The notes: generated by a model not told the origin, from the sequence alone. A stretch of 6,326 nucleotides of DNA from CAAGNP01 sp045644725 (GCA_045644725.1 JAZRHK010000076.1:1-6326); one strand, 5' to 3'; counted from the first letter of the stretch, positions 1-6,292 are shown. Numbers and translations: made by a program.

Positions 1-592
1 CCCAGATGGTGTCACCTGAAATCTGTGAAGGGTAAGCAAAGAACACAAAAGCACGTGCAATAAGTGCAGGGTTCCAGATATTCATACCTGTGCCACCGAA
101 TACCTCTTTGCCGATAATAACAGCAAAAGCTACTGCAAGTGCAAGGGTCCATAGAGGAACATCTACAGGCATAATAAGTGGAATGATCATACCGGATACA
201 AGGTAACCTTCGTTTACCTCATGGCCATTGATCTGAGCTGAAATGAATTCGATACCAAGACCTACGATGTAAGATACAAGGTAAAGAGGAAGAATCTTAA
301 GGAAACCGTACCATACCATTTGCCAGAAGCCCATATCTGCGCCTACTGCCAAGCTGTGCTGGTAACCGATATTGTAAACACCGAAACAGAAAGCGGGAAG
401 AAGGGCCACTACCACTACGATCATAATTCTCTTAAGATCGACGCAGTCTCTTACGTGGCTTCCCCTTTTGGTTACGGTATTAGGAACAAATGCAAATGAT
501 TCGAATGCATCAAATGTTGAGTGCAAGAATCCAAGTTTGCCACCTTTCTCGAAAGTTGGCTTAATATTGTCTATAAATTTTCTGATATTCAT
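1..592 (-). CDS. nqrB: Na+-translocating NADH:quinone reductase subunit B, N-terminal part (cut by window edge)
   Basis: NqrB is a membrane subunit of Na+-NQR, which oxidises NADH, reduces quinone and pumps Na+ across the inner membrane. The start at 592 gives MNIRKFIDNIKPTFEKGG, which fits the soluble N-terminus of the family. 197 codons are visible. Family-typical stretches are TKRGSHVRDCVDLKRIMI (41-58), HEVNEGYLVSG (124-134), GKEVFGGTGMNIWNPALIAR (161-180) and FFAYPSQISGD (184-194). Hydrophobic segments lie near 57-76, 94-117, 131-145 and 148-162. The threonine that carries covalent FMN lies further on in this family and is outside the window. The start is 13 bases after the nqrA stop, so the two are co-transcribed. 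All seven tyrosine codons are TAC, suggesting a highly expressed gene. Identity is very secure; only completeness is unknown. Confidence 0.96.
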   Translation of the reverse strand, partial: MNIRKFIDNIKPTFEKGGKLGFLHSTFDAFESFAFVPNTVTKRGSHVRDCVDLKRIMIVVVVALLPAFCFGVYNIGYQHSLAVGADMGFWQMVWYGFLKILPLYLVSYIVGLGIEFISAQINGHEVNEGYLVSGMIIPLIMPVDVPLWTLALAVAFAVIIGKEVFGGTGMNIWNPALIARAFVFFAYPSQISGDTIW

Positions 593-605
593 AATTCCAC
601 ACTTA

Positions 606-1991
606 TTAAGCCATCTCTTTCAACATAATATCAATACCTTTGGTGATGATAGACTGGATGTCGATCTTAGAAGGACAGATGTATTCGCAAAGTGCGAAAT
701 CTTCCTCTACCACCTCATAGATACCAAGCTGCTCCATCTTGTCGATATCCTCTGCGAGGATAGCTTTAAGAAGATAAACTGGGTAAATGTCCATAGGGAG
801 AACATCATTGTATGATTTGTTCATAACGAATGCTCTCTCACCACCATTGTAGTTCGAGTCCATATTGTACTCTTTCTTAGGTGTCAACCAAGAGAAATAA
901 GTTCTTGAACTGCTGAATTTCTTAGGTCTGAAAATCTTAGCCCAACCAAGACCTTCGTAGTAGTTACCTTCGGTAATCAAAGTTACCTGATGATCGAAGA
1001 ATCCAAGGAATCCCTCAGGACCAACGTTGGTACCTGTAAGGACGTTACCGCTGATGTAGCGGACACCACAACCTTCCTGATAAGATTGTTTAGGGTCAGT
1101 CTCAGCTGAAACGAATTCTGCGATATCCTTCATTGACATACCAGCCACTGCTTTTACATAGCAAGGCTCGGTAGCACGAGGACCGGTAACAGCCACTGTT
1201 CTGCTAAGGTCATAGATGCCTTTTGCGAAGAATCTTCCGATAACTGCAAGTAGAGGCAAGTCAACAGTCCATACCACTTCACCTTTGTTCACTGGTGAGA
1301 TGTGATGGATCTGTACACCTACGTTGTCTGCAGGGTGTGGACCGTCAAATACATGGAACTCCACATTTCTAAGTTTGTGAAGAGGTGTGCTGTTAGCGAT
1401 CATTCTGCTCAACCCCATGTGTACACCACCTTTGGTAAGTTTGCCAAGTGCATTAACTGCCAATTGGATGTTTTCAAACTCATCTTTAAGGGCGTAGTCA
1501 TAATCAGGAGCAGCTGGAACTGAACTGAAACCAGATACAAAAATAGCCTTAGGCTCTACATCCGGATTTGGTGTAATACCGTATGGGCGTTGTTTCAAAC
1601 AAACCCACAATCCGCTCTTCTTCAAAGCTTCAATGATTTTCTCACGATTGAGATCCTCAACTTTTGGAAGGTCATACTTGATATACTCGATTTGAGCATC
1701 ACATTTGATACGAATCTCCAAAAGTTTTCTCTTTTCACCCCTTACGATCTCGCTGACAGTACCACTGACAGGAGAAGCAAAGATGATCTCAGGGTTGAAC
1801 TTGTCTGCATAAACAGGGGTACCTGCTTTAACTGCATCACCCTCTCTAACGAGCAGGCGTGGAGTCAAGTTCTTGAAATCGGTAGGTTTTAAAGCTATAA
1901 CTTCGGAGATTACACTCTTTTTAACAACAGGCTGAGGTGCCCCTACCATTGGGACATTCAGACCTTTCTTCAATTTGATATAATCTGCCAT
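606..1991 (-). CDS. nqrA: Na+-translocating NADH:quinone reductase subunit A
   Basis: NqrA is the cytoplasm-facing subunit of Na+-NQR. It carries no known cofactor and is linked to quinone binding. The protein has 461 residues, slightly above the roughly 445-450 usual in proteobacteria. It opens with MADYIKLKKGLNVPMVGAP. A lipoyl/barrel-sandwich-like segment follows at about 48-95 (VREGDAVKAGTPVYADKF, then ASPVSGTVSEI). The family signature GPHPADNVGVQIHHISPVN is at 217-235 and TGPRATEPCYVK is at 269-280. The C-terminus contains LCEYICPSKIDIQ (434-446), a C-x3-C-P remnant resembling the RnfC relatives; one Cys pair alone does not imply an Fe-S cluster. The start is supported by the N-terminal family match and by a promoter about 25 bases upstream. 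The stop is a tandem TAATAA, and nqrB starts 13 bases later. It is the first gene of the nqr operon. Confidence 0.97.
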   Translation of the reverse strand: MADYIKLKKGLNVPMVGAPQPVVKKSVISEVIALKPTDFKNLTPRLLVREGDAVKAGTPVYADKFNPEIIFASPVSGTVSEIVRGEKRKLLEIRIKCDAQIEYIKYDLPKVEDLNREKIIEALKKSGLWVCLKQRPYGITPNPDVEPKAIFVSGFSSVPAAPDYDYALKDEFENIQLAVNALGKLTKGGVHMGLSRMIANSTPLHKLRNVEFHVFDGPHPADNVGVQIHHISPVNKGEVVWTVDLPLLAVIGRFFAKGIYDLSRTVAVTGPRATEPCYVKAVAGMSMKDIAEFVSAETDPKQSYQEGCGVRYISGNVLTGTNVGPEGFLGFFDHQVTLITEGNYYEGLGWAKIFRPKKFSSSRTYFSWLTPKKEYNMDSNYNGGERAFVMNKSYNDVLPMDIYPVYLLKAILAEDIDKMEQLGIYEVVEEDFALCEYICPSKIDIQSIITKGIDIMLKEMA

Positions 1992-2016
1992 TTATACCTA
2001 TTTTTATAGTAATCCG

Positions 2017-2024
2017 CAAATGTA
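2017..2024 (-). promoter_or_regulatory. Bacteroidota-type -7 element for the nqr operon
   Basis: Read on the minus strand this is TACATTTG, an exact match to the Bacteroides -7 consensus TAnnTTTG. Transcription would begin near 2011, giving an AT-rich leader of about 20 bases before the nqrA ATG at 1991. I found no clean -33 TTTG at the expected distance; TTTC at 2048-2051 is the nearest and is 23 bases away, which is too far. No strong Shine-Dalgarno sequence is present, as is usual in this phylum. The ATG at 2020-2022 on the plus strand lies inside this element, which argues against using it as the helicase start. Confidence 0.6.
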
Positions 2025-2033
2025 TCAATTATT

Positions 2034-2066
2034 GTTGAATAATGCTCGAAAAAAAGGTAGTTTTGC
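2034..2066 (+). promoter_or_regulatory. Predicted Bacteroidota-type promoter for the helicase gene
   Basis: TAGTTTTGC at 2058-2066 matches TAnnTTTGY exactly. GTTG at 2034-2037 matches the -33 TTTG at three of four positions with a 20-base spacer. Transcription would begin about six bases after the -7 element, near 2071, only a few bases before the ATG at 2074. The transcript would be nearly leaderless, so either that is real or this match is not the working promoter. Confidence 0.45.
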
Positions 2067-2073
2067 AATAATT

Positions 2074-4479
2074 ATGGGAAGAGACAGTAAAATAGATTTT
2101 GATAGCCTCAATAGTGCGCAGAGAAGTGCAGTGGAGTGTACGGATGGGCCCTCGCTTATTATTGCAGGCGCCGGATCCGGTAAAACAAAGGTGTTGACAT
2201 ATAAAATAGCGTACCTGCTGGAAAAGGGTGTGCAGCCGTCATCGATATTGGCCCTTACATTTACAAACAAGGCCTCTGCAGAGATGAAGGAGCGTATCGC
2301 TGCCCTTGTGGGAAAGGACAAGAGTGTCAGGCTGTGGATGGGTACTTTCCACTCTATTTTTATCCGTTTCCTCAGGCAATATGCTGACAGGATAGGTTAC
2401 CCCTCCTCTTTTACCATCTATGACTCATCAGATACCAAGAGTGCACTGCGTGTATGCATAAAGGAGCTGCAGCTCGATGAGAAGGTTTACAAACCTTCAG
2501 ATGTGCAGTCACGCATTTCGTATGCCAAGAACAATCTGGTCACTGCAAATGCATATATGAACAACGCTGTGGCTGTGCAGAACGACATGGCTGCCAAGAA
2601 GGGGCGCATATGCGACATCTATTTGCGTTATGCCGAGAAATGCAAGGCGTCAGGTGTAATGGATTTTGATGATATTCTGCTTAATATGAATATATTGCTC
2701 AGAGATCATCCTGATGTGTGCGATGAGCTTGCCAGATGTTTCAGGTATATCCTGGTGGATGAGTATCAAGATACAAATTATGCCCAGTATCTTATTGTCA
2801 AGAAACTCTCAGCTTCGCACCGCAACATCTCTGTAGTGGGTGACGACTCCCAGAGTATCTATGGATTCCGTGGTGCCAGGATTCAGAATATCCTGAATTT
2901 CAGGAAGGACTACCCCGATTCGAAAGAGTTCAAGCTTGAGCAGAACTACCGTTCCACCCGCACAATAGTGGATGCGGCAAACTCTGTTATTGCGAAGAAC
3001 CGCAACAGACTCCCCAAAACCTGTTTCTCTCAAGGTGCAACAGGTGAAAAGATAGAGGTCATCAAAGCGTTCACAGAACAGGAGGAGGGGGCGTTGGTGG
3101 CGGCATCTATTGCCAAACGGATATATACAGATAAAGTTCCCTACGACAGTTTCTCAATCCTCTACCGCACAAATGCCCAGTCGCGTGTGGTGGAAGAGCA
3201 GTTGCGCAAGCGTAATTTGCCATACAAAATATATGCAGGGCACTCATTTTATGAGAGGGCAGAGGTGAAGGATCTCCTTGCCTATTTCAGGCTGCTGGTA
3301 AATCCTGGGGATGATGAGGCATTCCGCAGGGCAATAAACACCCCCGCAAGGGGCATTGGAGATACCTCTCTCAAGTATCTTGCAGACACTGCAAAAGAGG
3401 AGGGGACTTCCCTTTGGGGTGCATTGTTTTCGGACAAATGTGAACAATTCGGTCTCAAGGCAGCTGCGCTGAACAAGATGAGGGGATTTGCCAATATGAT
3501 CCAGGCAACCAGGGTAAAAGTGGATAGTCAGGATGCATACAGCATAGCGGTGGAGATTGTCAATTCATCGGGGCTGATAGCAGCATACAAGCAGGAGAAC
3601 ACCATTGAGGCACAGGCGCGGGTAGAGAATATTGAAGAGCTCCTCAATAGTGTGCACGAGTTCGTGGAGGAACAGACCAATGAGGCAGAGGAGAGGGGAG
3701 ATGTTGGAACCCTTGTTACATTAAACCTCTATTTGGAAAATGTGGCGTTGATTTCCGACCTGGAGATAGCGGAAGACAAGAAAGATGACGGCAACAGGAT
3801 AAGCCTGATGACAGTCCACTCGTCAAAAGGACTTGAGTTTCCGTATGTTTATATAATCGGTATGGAGGAGAATCTTTTCCCTTCGGTGGGTGCAGTTTCA
3901 GAAGCGGATGTAGAGGAGGAGAGGAGACTTTTCTATGTCGCTATGACCCGTGCTGAAAAAGGGTTGTCTGTCTCTTATGCCGGTTCCCGTTTCAAATGGG
4001 GACAGCACACTTCCAATCCACCCAGCAGATTTTTGAAAGAGATTGATCCCCAGTATCTTGATAGAGCAATAGAGGAAGAACATAAAGCGGCAGTAGGGGG
4101 TGGATTTGATGACGATGATGCCTGGGGTAATATGTCCGGTCTGCGTGCGAAGACATTCATGAGAAAGCCTTCCGGTATGGCTGGCCAATATTCGGGATAC
4201 GGATCTGGTGGAAGAAAGGTGCAGACTTCCGGTGAACAAGAGAGGGCAGTGCTCCCCAAACCATCAATGTCCAGGCCGATAAGGGAGGCAAATCCAAACT
4301 TTACCTCAGACCCTGTGTCTTCACTCAGAGTGGGGCAGAGGGTTGAACACGACAGGTTCGGATATGGAGTAATTGTCTCGATTGAAGGGGAGGTTCCCAA
4401 CACAAAAGCTATAGTGAGATTTGATGTGGGTGGCGAAAAGACTTTGCTTTTAAAGTTTGCTAAATTGAAGATATGTTAA
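2074..4479 (+). CDS. uvrD: UvrD/PcrA-family superfamily 1A ATP-dependent DNA helicase
   Basis: This is a 3'-5' DNA helicase/translocase of the UvrD/PcrA type, acting in DNA repair, replication and handling of stalled RNA polymerase. An upstream ATG at 2020 would add 18 residues, but it sits in the nqrA promoter and the family N-terminus begins close to the Q motif, so I chose 2074 (801 residues). The motifs occur in order: Q motif with SAQRSAV (14-20), Walker A AGAGSGKT (31-38), Ia LTFTNKASAEM (61-71), GTFHS (90-94), Walker B DEYQD (229-233), III VVGDDSQSIYGFRGA (254-268), IV EQNYRS (289-294), MTVHSSKGLEF (579-589) and EEERRLFYVAMTRA (614-627). A glycine-rich, charged linker (about 665-745) leads to a Tudor-like C-terminal domain (about 752-801, LRVGQRVEHDRFGYGVIVSIEG) like that of PcrA. 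All catalytic residues are present. It is monocistronic, divergent from nqrA. The PcrA name is equally defensible; RecB- or Rep-type assignments fit less well. Confidence 0.96.
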   Translation: MGRDSKIDFDSLNSAQRSAVECTDGPSLIIAGAGSGKTKVLTYKIAYLLEKGVQPSSILALTFTNKASAEMKERIAALVGKDKSVRLWMGTFHSIFIRFLRQYADRIGYPSSFTIYDSSDTKSALRVCIKELQLDEKVYKPSDVQSRISYAKNNLVTANAYMNNAVAVQNDMAAKKGRICDIYLRYAEKCKASGVMDFDDILLNMNILLRDHPDVCDELARCFRYILVDEYQDTNYAQYLIVKKLSASHRNISVVGDDSQSIYGFRGARIQNILNFRKDYPDSKEFKLEQNYRSTRTIVDAANSVIAKNRNRLPKTCFSQGATGEKIEVIKAFTEQEEGALVAASIAKRIYTDKVPYDSFSILYRTNAQSRVVEEQLRKRNLPYKIYAGHSFYERAEVKDLLAYFRLLVNPGDDEAFRRAINTPARGIGDTSLKYLADTAKEEGTSLWGALFSDKCEQFGLKAAALNKMRGFANMIQATRVKVDSQDAYSIAVEIVNSSGLIAAYKQENTIEAQARVENIEELLNSVHEFVEEQTNEAEERGDVGTLVTLNLYLENVALISDLEIAEDKKDDGNRISLMTVHSSKGLEFPYVYIIGMEENLFPSVGAVSEADVEEERRLFYVAMTRAEKGLSVSYAGSRFKWGQHTSNPPSRFLKEIDPQYLDRAIEEEHKAAVGGGFDDDDAWGNMSGLRAKTFMRKPSGMAGQYSGYGSGGRKVQTSGEQERAVLPKPSMSRPIREANPNFTSDPVSSLRVGQRVEHDRFGYGVIVSIEGEVPNTKAIVRFDVGGEKTLLLKFAKLKIC

Positions 4480-4530
4480 ACTATGGCATAGAACTTGCAA
4501 TATTAAATTACGAAGTTTTTCATAGTTTAA
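4476..4530. repeat. 10-base perfect inverted repeat spanning the helicase stop codon
   Basis: TTAAACTATG at 4476-4485 is the exact reverse complement of CATAGTTTAA at 4521-4530, with 35 AT-rich bases between. The left arm overlaps the TAA stop at 4477-4479. It could form an AT-rich stem at the 3' end of the helicase mRNA, or be a protein-binding dyad, or be chance in AT-rich DNA. It lacks the GC stem and U-tract of an intrinsic terminator; the hairpin at 4546-4580 is the better terminator. Confidence 0.5.
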
Positions 4531-4545
4531 GTTTAGGTTAAGTAG

Positions 4546-4580
4546 TGGGCCGGACCCTTTTCTGAGGAGGATCCGGCCCA
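4546..4580. terminator. GC-rich hairpin between convergent genes, probable bidirectional terminator
   Basis: A nine-base perfect stem pairs TGGGCCGGA (4546-4554) with TCCGGCCCA (4572-4580). Further C-G, T-A and T-G pairs are possible inside the 17-base loop. It lies 66 bases after the helicase stop and 6 bases beyond the stop of the opposing lipoprotein gene, so it can serve both. The U-tract is weak in both directions (AATTTTATT on the plus side, none clear on the minus side). A terminator role is therefore inferred from stem strength and position. Confidence 0.65.
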
Positions 4581-4586
4581 TGAATT

Positions 4587-4958
4587 TTATTGCTCTTTGC
4601 TGTATTTCTTATCTTTTATCAGCTTCAGCTTAGGATGGTCCATCATTAGGGTGACAGTGTAGTATTCATCTTTGTCCCAGAGGATCTCCACTTGGTCAAG
4701 CTCAGTCACCATTCTATCAAAAATAGCTGTAGCGGCCTCTGTGGCTTCTACTTCTGATGTATTTGAAAATTTCAACTCAGTATCTTTGAGTGCATAGTAT
4801 TTCTTTACGATATTGTCATATTCGGCAAATTTGGTGGGAATCTTTGAAGAGTATTCTACCCCAATCATGAACCAGTATTCTCCGCTCTTCTGACAAGATG
4901 TAAATAAAGTAACAGCTGCCACTAGGGCCATTACTGCAAGTGTAATCTTTTTGATCAT
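4587..4958 (-). CDS. Small unrecognised lipoprotein (123 residues)
   Basis: I do not recognise this family. The N-terminus is a lipoprotein signal peptide: positive MIKK, a hydrophobic stretch at 5-19, then lipobox FTS-C with the lipidated cysteine at residue 22. The mature part of about 100 residues begins QKSGEYWFMIGVEY and contains a probable strand (29-35), a helix rich in Glu and Ala (about 69-92, EATEAATAIFDRMVTELDQV), a second strand (EYYTVTLMMDH, 98-108) and a Lys-rich tail. This alternation suggests a small alpha/beta fold. There is no further cysteine or transmembrane segment. It should be anchored in the inner or outer membrane facing the periplasm, or at the surface. It has its own -7 element and is divergent from the DUF4810/GNA1162 pair, with 113 bases between the start codons. 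That the gene is real is supported by the signal peptide, promoter and terminator; function is unknown. Confidence 0.88.
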   Translation of the reverse strand: MIKKITLAVMALVAAVTLFTSCQKSGEYWFMIGVEYSSKIPTKFAEYDNIVKKYYALKDTELKFSNTSEVEATEAATAIFDRMVTELDQVEILWDKDEYYTVTLMMDHPKLKLIKDKKYSKEQ

Positions 4959-4985
4959 CTTTTTTATCTTCTATTTGTTTTCGCT

Positions 4986-4994
4986 GCAAAGCTA
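4986..4994 (-). promoter_or_regulatory. Bacteroidota-type -7 element for the small lipoprotein gene
   Basis: On the minus strand this reads TAGCTTTGC, a full match to TAnnTTTGY. Transcription would begin near 4980, giving a leader of about 22 bases before the ATG at 4958. The expected -33 region (around 5014-5018) is AT-rich without a clear TTTG. The leader ends in GATAAAAAAG directly before the ATG, with no real Shine-Dalgarno sequence. Confidence 0.6.
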
Positions 4995-5017
4995 TGTAAA
5001 ATTTCTTATATAATATA

Positions 5018-5049
5018 TTTGTTGAATTGTGGTTATTGATTATATTTGC
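5018..5049 (+). promoter_or_regulatory. Full Bacteroidota-type promoter for the two-lipoprotein operon
   Basis: TTTG at 5018-5021, a 19-base spacer and TATATTTGC at 5041-5049 match both consensus elements (-33 TTTG and -7 TAnnTTTGY) exactly. This is the best promoter in the window. Transcription should start near 5054, about 18 bases before the ATG at 5072. It is divergent from the -7 element at 4986-4994; the two do not overlap, though the elements are only 23 bases apart, so one regulator bound between them could affect both. Confidence 0.75.
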
Positions 5050-5071
5050 CTAAAGAAATTATGGTAAAGCA

Positions 5072-5545
5072 ATGATGAATTTTAAAAAAATATCTGGAAT
5101 ACTGTCAGTTTTTCTGTCTGCCATGTTGCTCCCTTCGTGTGGAACCACTTCTGTGTCATATCTGTACTATTGGGGGAATGACGTCAATAGTGAAGCCAAT
5201 GCTACTGCATATGAGGTGTTTGCTTATGATGTAATGGAGAACAGGACCCCAGAAAGCCTATGTAATCTTATTGCCCTCTATGAAGATATTGTGACTAATG
5301 CCGGCAAAAATGGGAAGGGTGTCCCTCCTGGAATATTTGCTGAATATGGATATGTTCTGCTTCAGTCTGATACACCCACAATTTTTGAGGGGCATGCTAC
5401 AAAATTGCAGAAGAAAATGTTCAATACTGCGGACTACTCTTCTCTTTTCAGGCAAAAGGGTGAGTCAATGCTGAAGAAGGAGATGGAGCTGTATCCGGAA
5501 TCGGCAAAGTTTATTGCTCCATTGATTGATAAACTTGTAAAATAG
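5072..5545 (+). CDS. DUF4810-type lipoprotein
   Basis: A 157-residue lipoprotein of the DUF4810 type, with no assigned biochemical role. In other bacteria such genes lie between a CsgG-like gene and a DUF799/GNA1162 gene, and the products are thought to work together in the cell envelope. The signal peptide runs to LLPS-C with the lipidated cysteine at 23. The mature start contains SYLYYWGNDV (29-38), the LYxWG motif of the family. Further on are GKGVPPGIFAEYGYVLLQ (81-98) and a terminal KEMELYPESAKFIAPLIDKL (136-155), which match the family's PPG, AEYG and YPES landmarks. The segment at about 99-125 between the last two looks like extra length compared with the short forms I know. Two adjacent ATGs (5072 and 5075) are possible starts and change one residue only. 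The next gene starts 12 bases after the stop. Family placement is from motif memory, not a search. Confidence 0.85.
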   Translation: MMNFKKISGILSVFLSAMLLPSCGTTSVSYLYYWGNDVNSEANATAYEVFAYDVMENRTPESLCNLIALYEDIVTNAGKNGKGVPPGIFAEYGYVLLQSDTPTIFEGHATKLQKKMFNTADYSSLFRQKGESMLKKEMELYPESAKFIAPLIDKLVK

Positions 5546-5550
5546 GAGGT
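5544..5550 (+). promoter_or_regulatory. Strong Shine-Dalgarno sequence overlapping a stop codon
   Basis: AGGAGGT overlaps the TAG stop (5543-5545) of the upstream gene and lies seven bases before the ATG at 5558. This is a full anti-16S match at ideal spacing, uncommon in Bacteroidota, where most genes lack such a site. It fixes the start of the second gene and implies re-initiation or coupled translation within the operon. Confidence 0.8.
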
Positions 5551-5557
5551 TTGCGAG

Positions 5558-6232
5558 ATGAAAAAGATTTTATACTTGGTTTTGATCTCTATCCTGGTTT
5601 CCTCATGCGGACCTGGCAGATATACCAGAATGGAACAGTATCCTGCTATGTATCAGGAGCATCCCGGTACTATTCTTATAATGTCACCCATCAATAATAC
5701 CCAGAATCCGGATGCGGGTGGCATATTGTATTCGTCATTGGCCCATCCACTTGTAGATGCTGGATACTACGTCATATCCCCTTTTATTGTTGAGGATGCT
5801 TTTACAGGTGTGAATGGCTATAAATCCGAAGATTATATTGAGGGGGACCTGAAGGTGTTCAACCAGAAATATGGTGCAGATGCAGTCCTCTTTACCGTTA
5901 TAGAGTATTGGTTCAAGTATGGTGCAGGTATTTCTACCAAGATAAGATATGTATTGAGGTCTGCTCATACAGGGGAGATTTTGTTTGACAGGACTAATAG
6001 TATGACGCACGATTTGTCGATTACTACTGGTTTTGGATCCAATTTGGGGCTGCTGATAGATGTTGCAGGAACTGTTGTGAATACTTTTGCCACAGATTAT
6101 GTATATGCTGCCAGAGCTTCAAATATGTATGTGTTCAAGGATCTTCCTAGGGGTAAGTATAGCCCTGAATATATGAAGGATCAAGAAGCACCGGCAAGAA
6201 AGAATAATCAGAATGCCATCCATTTCAGGTAA
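5558..6232 (+). CDS. DUF799/GNA1162-family putative lipoprotein
   Basis: A 224-residue lipoprotein related to meningococcal GNA1162 (DUF799), an envelope protein family usually encoded next to CsgG-like and DUF4810 genes. Lipobox VSS-C puts the lipidated cysteine at 17. Family landmarks are PGTILIMSPINNTQNPDAGG (36-55), LAHPLVDAGYYVISPFIVEDAF (61-82), FNQKYGADAVLFTVIEYW (101-118), STKIRYVLRSAHTGEILFDRT (126-146), and a helix after the Gly-rich turn TTGFGSN (156-162). The C-terminus is charged and probably flexible (about 198-224). The arrangement resembles the periplasmic alpha/beta fold of CsgG and TolB-like proteins, which is a family inference. It follows the DUF4810 gene by 12 bases with its own strong ribosome site and ends the operon before a clear terminator. 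Tyr codons are mostly TAT (15 of 18), unlike nqrB. Function is unknown beyond envelope association. Confidence 0.88.
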   Translation: MKKILYLVLISILVSSCGPGRYTRMEQYPAMYQEHPGTILIMSPINNTQNPDAGGILYSSLAHPLVDAGYYVISPFIVEDAFTGVNGYKSEDYIEGDLKVFNQKYGADAVLFTVIEYWFKYGAGISTKIRYVLRSAHTGEILFDRTNSMTHDLSITTGFGSNLGLLIDVAGTVVNTFATDYVYAARASNMYVFKDLPRGKYSPEYMKDQEAPARKNNQNAIHFR

Positions 6233-6251
6233 AAGCACTTCAAATTTCAAT

Positions 6252-6288
6252 AGAGCTCCTGCGGCAGTTATGTCGCAGGAGTTTTTTT
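6252..6288 (+). terminator. Intrinsic terminator of the two-lipoprotein operon
   Basis: CTCCTGCG (6256-6263) pairs with CGCAGGAG (6274-6281) around a ten-base loop and is followed directly by seven T residues (6282-6288). Outer G-T and A-T pairs extend the stem into the T-run. It starts 20 bases after the stop at 6232. This is a classic Rho-independent terminator. Confidence 0.92.
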
Positions 6289-6292
6289 GTGC

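Noticed and set aside
468..815. Plus-strand open frame opposite the nqrA-nqrB junction
   Set aside because: It is antisense to two well-supported nqr genes and shows no family motif or promoter.
606..1991. Possible Fe-S cluster in NqrA from the C-terminal C-x3-C-P
   Set aside because: Only two cysteines lie close together (435 and 439) and NqrA is not known to bind a cluster; this is most simply a remnant of RnfC-like ancestry.
2020..2073. Upstream ATG that would extend the helicase by 18 residues
   Set aside because: It lies within the nqrA -7 element, the added residues (MYQLLLNNARKKGSFAII) do not resemble the family, and ATG 2074 gives the usual short lead into the Q motif.
3898..4403. 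Two overlapping minus-strand open frames opposite the helicase C-terminal part
   Set aside because: They lie antisense to the conserved helicase motifs and linker, have low-complexity translations and no start signals, so they are shadows of the real gene.
5072..6232. Curli-type secretion locus
   Set aside because: No csgA, csgB, csgE, csgF or csgG gene is visible; the link to CsgG is only the usual neighbourhood of these two families.
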